This document shows, in pieces, positions 38,866 through 45,865 of a stretch of 46,776 nt of DNA. This stretch comes from Candidatus Staskawiczbacteria bacterium (GTDB taxonomy: Bacteria > Patescibacteriota > Minisyncoccia > Minisyncoccales > Staskawiczbacteraceae): NCBI GenBank assembly GCA_016866675.1, contig VGLO01000002.1, positions 1 to 46,776 on the forward strand. The letters run 5' to 3'. Within the stretch, counting starts at the first letter, position 1, and each line of letters opens with the position of its first letter. Below the pieces are notes generated by a model. The model was not told the origin of the DNA. It was given only the letters and a program-made list of their open reading frames with translations, and did not search any database. The translations under genes and the position numbers were made by a program.

Positions 38866-40182
38866 TCAGAAAATCGCTATTTTTCTATCCTTGAGCACTA
38901 GCTTACTTTTCAGGAAAAATAGCAGCTCTCTTTTTTCAACCAATGTGCCTTCCTTGAGTAAATACTTAGCGTAGTTCCGTATATCAACTTCGCTATTGCT
39001 ATTTCCTTTTTTGTGTCCAAGTACTCCAATCCTGAATTTATTGAATCTAGCTATTTCTTGCTCAATTCTCGATTTTACACCAAGTTCGTCTAGATTAATT
39101 TTATCCATTAAATTTGTTAGCTCCTCAATTAAACTTGGTTCATTTATGGCCGGATTGCTGCAGTCTATATTTCTCGCTTTGGTGCAGAAGTAATAGACGT
39201 GTCTGTTTGTGCCACCATCTTTTAATTTCTTGAATTTCTCATCGGCGGATATTCCTGATCCGCAGTATCCGCATTTGATAAGTTTAGTGAAGGCGAATTC
39301 TTTTGATTCTGTTTTTGGTACAAAGTTTTCACTTAATGCAGTTTGAACTTTATCAAAGAGAGGTTTGTCTATAATTGGTGTATGTTTTCCGTTGTACCAA
39401 TTTCCGCTACCAACAGGGAATTCAAACTCTCCATAGTAGAAAGGGTTTCTTAATATCAGGTAAATATTGCCAAGCACTAGGGGTTTGCCAGTTTTACTTT
39501 TAAATTCTATTTCATTAAGCCATCTGAATAATTTTCTACCACTCCATTGTTCATTGGCTACTTTCTCAAACATTTGTTTGATAACAGGTGCTCTCTTAGG
39601 ATCTATTCTGCATTGGCATTTTTTATCGACATGTTTTTCATTGAGATAGCCAGTCGGAGCTACTCCGGGTCGATATCCCATTTCACACCGTGTCTTCAGT
39701 CCACGTTTTACGTTTACCGCTTTATTATCATTCTCTAGTTTAGCTTGGCTCCCAAGTATCATAAGTAGGAATTTCTCATTTGGGTTATTGGTAAATCGTT
39801 GCCCATGAGTTCTTATCTCAATCAGTAATTTTTGATCTATCAAATCTACTATTGACCCAAGGTCACCTGCGTTTCGGCTTAGTCTATCTGGTGCCCAAGT
39901 GAGAATCGCATTGTATTTTCCAATCCTAATTTCATCAATCATCTCATTAAAGATTTTTCTTTGGCCAACTTCCTTAGAAGAATGCGATTCTCGTTTGATA
40001 TCAATAATTTTCAGATTCTCTTTTTCCGCCAGTGCCAACATCTCTTTAATCTGAGAATCTATGGAGAGCACCTGCTTATCCTCGGCCTCCGTTGATTTGC
40101 GTGCGTAGAGGCAGTATTTAAGCTTAGGAGCCACAATAGGAGGGGATTGGCCATTCCTTTGCGTCGTTATTGTTTGTGTCAT
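38866..40182 (-). CDS. Large serine recombinase (site-specific integrase/resolvase family)
   Basis: 438 residues from ATG 40182; 20 more in-frame residues lie upstream but cross an inverted repeat. The catalytic domain has the nucleophile Ser in YARKSTEAEDKQVLSIDSQ and the RLSRN block; the recombinase domain has LILRNPFYYGEF; a zinc ribbon follows (CGYCGSG then CTKARNIDC). It cuts and rejoins DNA through a Ser-linked intermediate, as in integrative elements. It separates the tspO group from the metal/redox block. Confidence 0.93.
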   Translation of the reverse strand: MTQTITTQRNGQSPPIVAPKLKYCLYARKSTEAEDKQVLSIDSQIKEMLALAEKENLKIIDIKRESHSSKEVGQRKIFNEMIDEIRIGKYNAILTWAPDRLSRNAGDLGSIVDLIDQKLLIEIRTHGQRFTNNPNEKFLLMILGSQAKLENDNKAVNVKRGLKTRCEMGYRPGVAPTGYLNEKHVDKKCQCRIDPKRAPVIKQMFEKVANEQWSGRKLFRWLNEIEFKSKTGKPLVLGNIYLILRNPFYYGEFEFPVGSGNWYNGKHTPIIDKPLFDKVQTALSENFVPKTESKEFAFTKLIKCGYCGSGISADEKFKKLKDGGTNRHVYYFCTKARNIDCSNPAINEPSLIEELTNLMDKINLDELGVKSRIEQEIARFNKFRIGVLGHKKGNSNSEVDIRNYAKYLLKEGTLVEKRELLFFLKSKLVLKDRKIAIF

Positions 40183-40183
40183 G

Positions 40184-40230
40184 TTGATACAGTTTAGTTG
40201 AATACATCTATTCGACCTTTTCTGTATCAA
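40184..40230. repeat. Inverted repeat TTGATACAG...CTGTATCAA upstream of the recombinase
   Basis: Perfect 9-base arms (40184-40192 and 40222-40230) around a 29-base centre directly before the recombinase start. It could be an operator or part of an attachment/crossover site. A minus-strand -35-like TTGATA is formed by the right arm. Confidence 0.55.
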
Positions 40231-40314
40231 GGAATGACGCAATAGCGCTAAGGAGTCCAGGCCCCATCAGTTGGTAACTTCTACCCTACAGTCGCGTAAC
40301 GGGTGATTTTTTGA

Positions 40315-40320
40315 TAGGAT
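40315..40320 (+). promoter_or_regulatory. Leaderless-type extended -10 of the yibE/F gene
   Basis: TGATAGGAT (TGn plus TAGGAT), six bases, ATG 40327. No -35 needed for extended -10 promoters. Confidence 0.55.
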
Positions 40321-40326
40321 TGAATT

Positions 40327-41484
40327 ATGAGAAAAGTCCTATTACTAACTCTCTTTTTTATTGGCATATCTGTTTTGCCTTTTAATGCCTTTGCTCAAAA
40401 TTCATTCGAGCAGAAGATTTCAGTTGTAAAAGCAAGAGTGGTTGAGATTATTAGTGAGAGAACAGAAGATTATGAAGATATAGATGGCTTTGCCGAAACG
40501 ACAACAATACAGGAAATTAGAGTAAGAATTTTAGAAGGAGAAAAAGAGGGGAATATTGTAGAATTTTCAAATGATTATTTAGCACTCAAATCTGGCGAAA
40601 CTTTTTATTTGAATATTATAGAACAGCCAGATGGAACCATATCCTATAACCTTAATTCGCCATATAGGCTTAATACTCTTTTTATCTTTTTAATACTGTT
40701 CCTAATTGTCGTATGTTGGCTGGGAGGAAGGCAGGGCATTAGAGGATTGATTAGTTTGGCTGGAAGCTTAATTTTGATTGTATTTGTGCTCATCCCAAGT
40801 ATTCTTAGTGGATTCTCTCCGATTGTTGCCAGTTTAGGCATTGCCTCGGTAATCATCATTGCCGGTTCTTACATTACTCACGGATTCAATAAAACTACTA
40901 CCGCCGCAGTTGCGGGCATGATGGTTACCATTCTAATAACAGGAGTAATGGCATACTATGCGATGAACGTAGGCCGCCTCGAAGGATTAGATGAACACGC
41001 TATTTATCTTAACATCGGCAGTCAGATTAATATTGATTTAACGGGGCTTTTATTTGGAGCCATTTTGATTGGGCTTTTGGGAGTGCTATATGATGCAGCT
41101 ATAAGTCAGGCCATAGCTATTGAGGAGTTACACAGAGTAGCTCCACATCTTAACCGATGGGTAATTTACAAAAGAGGCATTAGAATTGGAAGAGAGCATA
41201 TTGGAGCTTTGGTTGATACACTTGCCATTGCCTATGTGGGAGCATCCCTGCCACTCCTTCTTCTTTACGCTAAGAGCAATGAGCCATTTTTATTAACTAT
41301 AAATCAGGAAATTTTCGCTACGGAAATCATTCGTATTCTTGTTAGTAGTATTGGCTTGATTTTGGCAGTTCCTCTAACCACGCTTCTTGCAGCTTATATT
41401 ATCATTAAAGATAATAGCGGAAGTTCTGATGAAGCAACTATTAAGAAAGAGGAAAAAGATCTTGATCACGTAGGGCATATTTAG
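40327..41484 (+). CDS. YibE/F-like multi-pass membrane protein
   Basis: 385 residues. A signal peptide (residues 1-23, cleavage near AFAQN) is followed by an extracytoplasmic beta domain (~24-115) and about seven to eight membrane helices. Family blocks: WLGGRQGIRGLISLAGSLIL, GLLGVLYDAAISQAIAIEEL and RIGREHIGALVDTLAIAYVG. The family's function is uncertain; a transport role has been suggested by topology. Confidence 0.88.
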   Translation: MRKVLLLTLFFIGISVLPFNAFAQNSFEQKISVVKARVVEIISERTEDYEDIDGFAETTTIQEIRVRILEGEKEGNIVEFSNDYLALKSGETFYLNIIEQPDGTISYNLNSPYRLNTLFIFLILFLIVVCWLGGRQGIRGLISLAGSLILIVFVLIPSILSGFSPIVASLGIASVIIIAGSYITHGFNKTTTAAVAGMMVTILITGVMAYYAMNVGRLEGLDEHAIYLNIGSQINIDLTGLLFGAILIGLLGVLYDAAISQAIAIEELHRVAPHLNRWVIYKRGIRIGREHIGALVDTLAIAYVGASLPLLLLYAKSNEPFLLTINQEIFATEIIRILVSSIGLILAVPLTTLLAAYIIIKDNSGSSDEATIKKEEKDLDHVGHI

Positions 41485-41496
41485 CAAAAAGGGTGC

Positions 41497-41502
41497 TATA
41501 AT
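41497..41502 (+). promoter_or_regulatory. Extended -10 promoter of the yceI-like gene
   Basis: TGCTATAAT (41495-41503 region; TATAAT at 41497-41502), about 29 bases before ATG 41532. Confidence 0.55.
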
Positions 41503-41531
41503 AAATAAAAAGATTAGAAATAAAAACTATT

Positions 41532-42212
41532 ATGGATAAAAAATATATCATGCTGGGAGTGGGAATTGCGGGCACTGCTATTTTGGGAGTTGTTGGATTT
41601 TACTTTCTAACACCTGCCGTTGCGCCGACGCAAACAGCACAAGAGTCAGTTGAAATGCTGCCGGAAATGCAAAGCCCGGGAGAAAAAACATTTGCTGTTA
41701 TTGGGGCAGAATCAAGCGCCACCTATCAACTTGGAGAAGTGCTGAATGGCAAGCCAACGCAGGTTATTGGCACTACCAGCGATATTGCCGGCAGTGTAGT
41801 AATAAGTATGAATAATCCTTCCGCAGTTACATTTGGGGAAATCAAAATAAATGCCAGAACATTTAAAACAGACATTGCTAATCGTGATAATAACGTAAGG
41901 AAGTTGGTGCTAAAAGCTGATGAACCAGCTAATGAATTTATCGTATTCAAACCAACATCGGTAACAGGTGTGCCCGCTACTCTAGAGGTGGACAAAGAAT
42001 TTCCAGTAACTATTATTGGCGATATTACCATTGCTGGTGTAACTAAATCGGTAACTTTTACCGGAAACATGATTTTTGGTACAAATAATGCGAAAGTGAT
42101 GGCAAATACTATGTTGGCCTACGAAGAATTTGGCGTATTTGTGCCGAATTTCCCATTCTTGGCCAACGTAGATAAAATGGTAAAGCTAAGTGTTTCCTTG
42201 GTGGCAAAATAA
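41532..42212 (+). CDS. YceI-like lipid-binding protein, membrane-anchored
   Basis: 226 residues. One N-terminal helix (~5-26, IMLGVGIAGTAILGVVGFYF) anchors or exports it. The YceI beta-barrel follows from ~55, with INARTFKTDIANRDNNVRKL, the ITIAGVTKSVTFTGNM strand pair and LAYEEFGVFVPN. The fold binds isoprenoid-like lipids. It is followed by a bidirectional terminator. Confidence 0.88.
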   Translation: MDKKYIMLGVGIAGTAILGVVGFYFLTPAVAPTQTAQESVEMLPEMQSPGEKTFAVIGAESSATYQLGEVLNGKPTQVIGTTSDIAGSVVISMNNPSAVTFGEIKINARTFKTDIANRDNNVRKLVLKADEPANEFIVFKPTSVTGVPATLEVDKEFPVTIIGDITIAGVTKSVTFTGNMIFGTNNAKVMANTMLAYEEFGVFVPNFPFLANVDKMVKLSVSLVAK

Positions 42213-42254
42213 TAAAAAAGCCGCCAAGGTTTTTACCGAGGCGGTTTTTTTATT
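42211..42254 (+). terminator. Bidirectional terminator between the yceI-like and ferric-reductase-like genes
   Basis: AATAAAAAAGCCGCC, ~14-base interior, GGCGGTTTTTTTATT; A- and T-runs flank both sides. Confidence 0.8.
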
Positions 42255-42257
42255 GCA

Positions 42258-42881
42258 TTATTTCTTAATGAAGAACGGTTTAACTGCATAGGTGTACGCA
42301 ATGCAGAGAAAAGCGGTAATGCCGTAAAAAATCCATACCACCCGCGTGGGACCTGATTGTAGAGTACTACCAATTTTGAGAGCGTGGAAAAAACTCAAAA
42401 GAAATCCGATATTGCTAATTATTAGTACCGCATTCCAGTGTTTTGAAAAAAACTGAAACTTTCTTTTGAGAGCCTTGACAACGTCGTAACTAATGAGTAA
42501 AAGCCAACTGATAATTCCCAGGGTAACGGGTATAGTTCCGTAGTAAAGATAAATATTTTTCATGCTAAATTGCATGCCAATAAGCAATAGCAGGGGGTGG
42601 AGAATCAAGCTAATCAAGATAATTAAAGCGGTAACATTGACGGTAATATCGAAGGGAATATATTTTCTTAGCCAATTTTCAAACGCTCCCATGAGCGAGT
42701 GTAGCCATAAAAGTGAGGCCGCCAGCAAACCAAAAAACGGAAATAACATCATGGGCAAGTGACTGTCAAAAGCCCACTGGGTTGCTTGGAATCGCACCGA
42801 TAAAGGATAAAGCACTGCCGTAGCCGCAAAAAGCGTGATAAGAGTAGTGATAATGTTGGCCTTGGTAATGTGATATTGCAT
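42258..42881 (-). CDS. Ferric-reductase-like transmembrane protein (probable heme membrane protein)
   Basis: 207 residues, six predicted membrane helices. Spaced histidines match the ferric reductase-like pattern: LWLHSLMGAFENWL, LILHPLLLLIG, a loop ending FFSKHWNAVLI and FFHALKIG. There are no FAD or NADPH domains, so it would be an electron-carrying heme subunit or a relative. Assignment rests on the His pattern. Its start codon sits inside an inverted repeat shared with the next promoter. Confidence 0.6.
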   Translation of the reverse strand: MQYHITKANIITTLITLFAATAVLYPLSVRFQATQWAFDSHLPMMLFPFFGLLAASLLWLHSLMGAFENWLRKYIPFDITVNVTALIILISLILHPLLLLIGMQFSMKNIYLYYGTIPVTLGIISWLLLISYDVVKALKRKFQFFSKHWNAVLIISNIGFLLSFFHALKIGSTLQSGPTRVVWIFYGITAFLCIAYTYAVKPFFIKK

Positions 42882-42902
42882 ATTTTTATGTATTATATCA
42901 CA
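42869..42902. promoter_or_regulatory. Inverted repeat TGTGATAT...ATATCACA in divergent promoter region
   Basis: Perfect 8-base arms (42869-42876 and 42895-42902). The loop holds the start codon of the minus-strand gene, and the right arm overlaps its -10 box (TATAAT, 42897-42892). TGTGAT...ATCACA resembles CRP/FNR-type half sites but the spacing (18) is too long for a standard site. Confidence 0.5.
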
Positions 42903-42908
42903 GTGTGC

Positions 42909-42914
42909 TACAAT
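42909..42914 (+). promoter_or_regulatory. Extended -10 promoter of the FAD oxidoreductase gene
   Basis: TGCTACAAT (TACAAT 42909-42914), eight bases before ATG 42923, so again leaderless or nearly so. Confidence 0.55.
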
Positions 42915-42922
42915 AAGAACGT

Positions 42923-44302
42923 ATGATACCTAATAATTCTCCCTGGATACAACAGCTTAAGCGCACTCGGCCGGTTGTGTCACTGGATAAAAATATAGCT
43001 TCTGATGTTGTAATTGTTGGCGGCGGCATTGCCGGAGCAGCCACGGCCTTTTTTGCGCTCCGTAATACTGATAAGTCCATTATTCTTATTGAAGCGGGCA
43101 AGGTAGCCCATGGAGCTACCGGACACAATGCTGGGCAGGTCGCAAGTTACTTTGAGAGGTCTCTTTCGGGAATGATTGAAGAGTTCGGTGTTGAGATGGC
43201 AGTTAATGGCCAGCGTTCCATTGAATCGGCATGGATGTTGCTTGACCAAATCATAGTAGAAGCAAAACTGCAGACTCCATTATATAAGTTTACGGGCTAC
43301 GCCGGATTATCAAGCTTTGATCAGGTGGTTAGCCACCTTAAAAGCAACCGTTATCGCGTGGCTCATAATTTGTTACAGGAATCTATTATGCTTGCCGAAA
43401 ACTGGGATCGGTTGGCGGATGTGCCTAGTGAGCACAAAAGCCTTTATACAATTGCTCCCCAAGCGGATTTACTTAAGCTTCTTGAAACGAATAATAAAGA
43501 TTACATAGCTGCGCTTTCCTATCCGAAAGGGTGTATGAATAGCACCCTATTTACCGAAGAGCTTATCGGCTACCTTATGGCGACATATAAAAACCGTTTT
43601 TCTTTTTATGAAGGCAGTCCCATGAAAAAGGTGGAGCTTAATAAGAACGAAGCAGTGCTTGAAGTGCTTTCGCACACCATAAGGGCTGGAAAAGTTATTT
43701 TATGCACTAATGGATTCGAAAATTTCACCATCCAAAACAATGTCGGCGATGAAATTAATACGAAATTCCACCATTTGGTTGATGGGCGAATTGGCTATAT
43801 GGCAGGATATGTGCAACCGCTGGACCAGCCTCCCGTTGCGGTAAGCTATTTCTCAAAAACCAAGGAAATCATTAAGGATCCAACCGGTGAAAGCTATTTT
43901 TATTTAACTCGCCGTCCTTATGAGTATGGGGGCGATACCTCTTACAACCTTGTTTGTGCCGGTGGACCGGAAAAAGTACTCCCGAACGAAGCGATGTATG
44001 TACCAGAAGAATCTTGGGAGGATGCCAAAAACCTAATAGCTGATTTTCTCCGTAGTAACTACGGTAAACATCCAAAGGAGGATATAGAATATTCATTTTA
44101 CTGGCATGGCCTTATGGGGTATACTCCCAATGGCATTCGGCGGATCGGGCCTGAATCATGTAACCCTATCCTTCTCTATAACCTTGGATGTAACGGAGTA
44201 GGCATTTTGCCATCAATTTTTGGCGGTCAACGCATCGCCAAGTTTTTAAATGGCGAAGATGTCGAAAAATCTATCTTTGATCCTCAGGATCAAGTGAAAT
44301 AA
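42923..44302 (+). CDS. FAD-dependent oxidoreductase (DAO/GlpO-like)
   Basis: 459 residues. The N-terminal Rossmann motif VVIVGGGIAGAATAFFAL (residues ~28-45) ends at the acidic residue in ILIEAG, followed by GATGHNAGQVASYFERSL typical of D-amino-acid-oxidase-like enzymes. The C-terminal YWHGLMGYTPNGIRRIGP and LGCNGVGILPSIFGGQRIAK complete the FAD site. The substrate (an amine or similar) is not predictable. The dedA-like gene follows by 26 bases. Confidence 0.9.
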   Translation: MIPNNSPWIQQLKRTRPVVSLDKNIASDVVIVGGGIAGAATAFFALRNTDKSIILIEAGKVAHGATGHNAGQVASYFERSLSGMIEEFGVEMAVNGQRSIESAWMLLDQIIVEAKLQTPLYKFTGYAGLSSFDQVVSHLKSNRYRVAHNLLQESIMLAENWDRLADVPSEHKSLYTIAPQADLLKLLETNNKDYIAALSYPKGCMNSTLFTEELIGYLMATYKNRFSFYEGSPMKKVELNKNEAVLEVLSHTIRAGKVILCTNGFENFTIQNNVGDEINTKFHHLVDGRIGYMAGYVQPLDQPPVAVSYFSKTKEIIKDPTGESYFYLTRRPYEYGGDTSYNLVCAGGPEKVLPNEAMYVPEESWEDAKNLIADFLRSNYGKHPKEDIEYSFYWHGLMGYTPNGIRRIGPESCNPILLYNLGCNGVGILPSIFGGQRIAKFLNGEDVEKSIFDPQDQVK

Positions 44303-44328
44303 ATCAATACGCTTGTGGGTGCAAGATT

Positions 44329-44992
44329 ATGATTGAAAAAATTACTTTTTATATATCGCCAATTGTCACGGAATACGGCGCGTTCGGCGTTTTTTTAGCC
44401 ACTCTGCTTGAAGAAATTGTTGCGCCCATTCCTTCACCGCTCGTTCCACTTATGGCAGTTTTTTCTTTTGCCGGCCAGCGAGGGCTTACTAATAGTAGCT
44501 TGGCGGGCACTGTTTGTTATCGCTTTTCCGGTCGCTCTTGGAATAACTCTTGGATCACTGGCTATTTACGGTATTGGTTATTGGGGAGGAAAACCTGTCA
44601 TTGAAAAAACTGAAAAATGGCTTGGATTAAGCTGGCAGGATGTGGAAAAAACAGAACGGAGACTTATCCGCGGAAGAGGCGATGAGATTGCACTTTTTGT
44701 GTTGAGAGTATTGCCGATTGTTCCGGGCGTAGCGATCTCCTGTTTTTGCGGAATAGTACGCTATCCCCTAAAAACATTTGCGATGATTACCTTTCTTGGC
44801 GCACTAGTACGTGCTGTTGCTTTAGGTATTGCGGGTTGGTATGTGGGAGCAGTGTATCTAGCATACGTAGATGCCATTTCTAAAATAGAGAATTATATTT
44901 TTGCCATTTTAATTATTTTAGGATTATTCTTTGTAGGACGATTCTTTTTTAAAAAATATCATGATGCAAAAGAAAAACATTCTGTCAACTAA
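44329..44992 (+). pseudogene. DedA-family membrane protein, interrupted by a frameshift
   Basis: Frame 1 from ATG 44329 encodes the family start (YGAFGVFLATLLEEIVAPIP, then LVPLMAVFSFAGQRGL). The rest is in frame 2: LLIVAWRALFVIAFPVALG, GSLAIYGIGYWGGKPVIEKT, FVLRVLPIVPGVAISCFCG and C-terminal helices, ending at 44992. The frames join near 44481-44490 (AGGGCTTACT): one base too many. It may be a real mutation, a programmed shift or an assembly error. Intact, it would be a ~220-residue VTT/DedA lipid scramblase-like protein. Confidence 0.8.
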
Positions 44993-45131
44993 TCATATTG
45001 AAGAATTGGCTAGCCATGATGCTATCAAATTAAAAACCCCAGTAAGCGAAGTCGCTTGGCATGAATTGGGTCATCATTTAGGTTTTAGCGAAAAGGAAAT
45101 TCGTGCATTTGAAGCTAAAAGAGGAAAATAA
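44961..45131 (+). CDS. 56-residue hypothetical protein with HELGHH motif
   Basis: ATG 44961 to TAA 45131, overlapping the dedA end by 32 bases. The sequence ends VAWHELGHHLGFSEKEIRAF, EAKRGK. HELGH fits the HExxH zinc-protease signature, but the protein is far too short for a protease; a helix-turn-helix-like reading (LGHHLGFSEKEIRAFEAK) is equally possible. Real gene status is moderate. Confidence 0.5.
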   Translation: MMQKKNILSTNHIEELASHDAIKLKTPVSEVAWHELGHHLGFSEKEIRAFEAKRGK

Positions 45132-45173
45132 TCTGCGAAGTTCAGTGAACTAAAGATAGAAGTCAATAGATGG

Positions 45174-45196
45174 CGAAGCAATTACTTCGTTCTTTT
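45174..45196 (+). terminator. Weak terminator before the end of the fur gene
   Basis: CGAAG (45174-45178), loop CAATTA, CTTCG (45185-45189), then TTCTTTT. Short stem. Confidence 0.4.
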
Positions 45197-45626
45197 AATT
45201 CTTCGAATTACACTTTTTACAAAGTCCGTAAAATTCCAATGAGTGATGCTTGATTTGGGTAAACCCTTTGGTTTGTCCTAAAATCTGTTGATGCACCGTT
45301 TCTAAATTACAATCTTCAATATCCTCAATCCTACCACATCCCGTGCAGATGATATGGTGATGATGGGCCATATCAAAAAACTCATAATGAGCATTATTCT
45401 GCCGCAAATCTATCTGGCGAATAATTCCATTCTCTTTCAGTTTGGTCACACAGCGATAAACAGTTGCTGGGTCAAGATGCCTATCAATGCCATTAATAAT
45501 ATCTTGGCTACTGATAGGTTTTTTTGATTTCTGAATAAAGGAAAGAATAGTTAAATGTCCAGGTGTTGCTTTCATTCCTGCTTTGCGAAGTAGGGAGTAG
45601 AGTTGATTTTCTTGGTCACTTTTCAT
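45195..45626 (-). CDS. Fur-family metal-dependent transcriptional regulator (Fur/Zur)
   Basis: 143 residues. Winged-helix DNA-binding half (MKATPGHLTILSFIQKSKKP, then HLDPATVYRCVTKLKENGII), the histidine-rich regulatory site MAHHHHIICTGCG, and two structural CxxC pairs (CTGC ~94-97; CKKC ~136-139). The metal (Fe, Zn, Mn) or peroxide specificity cannot be told from sequence. The divergent neighbour is a His-rich CobW GTPase, which favours zinc (inference). Predicted leaderless. Confidence 0.92.
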   Translation of the reverse strand: MKSDQENQLYSLLRKAGMKATPGHLTILSFIQKSKKPISSQDIINGIDRHLDPATVYRCVTKLKENGIIRQIDLRQNNAHYEFFDMAHHHHIICTGCGRIEDIEDCNLETVHQQILGQTKGFTQIKHHSLEFYGLCKKCNSKN

Positions 45627-45632
45627 ATTGTC

Positions 45633-45661
45633 ACTTTAACACAAACGCAAGTTACTTGCAA
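45633..45661 (-). promoter_or_regulatory. Leaderless-type promoter of the fur gene
   Basis: Minus strand: TTGCAA (45661-45656), 17-base spacer, TAAAGT (45638-45633), then six bases to ATG 45626. The -35 box lies at the edge of the palindrome 45647-45659. Confidence 0.7.
45647..45659. promoter_or_regulatory. Palindrome GCAAGTTACTTGC (candidate Fur-family operator)
   Basis: A perfect 6-1-6 inverted repeat in the spacer of the fur promoter and eight bases from the -35 box of the divergent promoter, so one bound dimer could control both genes. It does not match the E. coli Fur or Zur consensus closely. Confidence 0.6.
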
Positions 45662-45666
45662 TTAAT

Positions 45667-45695
45667 TTGACCCGGGTATTCACATTGTTTATATT
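45667..45695 (+). promoter_or_regulatory. Predicted promoter of the CobW-like gene
   Basis: TTGACC (45667-45672), 17-base spacer, TATATT (45690-45695). The start near 45702 gives a ~165-base leader containing a 26-bp hairpin. Confidence 0.65.
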
Positions 45696-45714
45696 GTCTC
45701 TATCAGCTGCCTTA

Positions 45715-45821
45715 ATGTAGTCAGCGCTTAGCTCGCTTTAATTTTTAAACTATATGCCTGTTTGTGCTCCGTCCACATATGGTTTTGACCTTATTTAAAG
45801 CGAGTTAAACGCTGACTACAT
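45715..45821 (+). repeat. 26-bp inverted repeat in the leader of the CobW-like gene
   Basis: ATGTAGTCAGCGCTTAGCTC (left arm 45715-45740) pairs with the right arm 45796-45821 at 24 of 26 positions, one exception being a G-U pair. The 55-base interior is AT-rich. It could be a regulatory leader hairpin or the paired ends of a small mobile element. Confidence 0.75.
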
Positions 45822-45865
45822 AGGGTTTTCAGCAGTTCTTTCCAATTCAGATCAGGAGATTCCAA

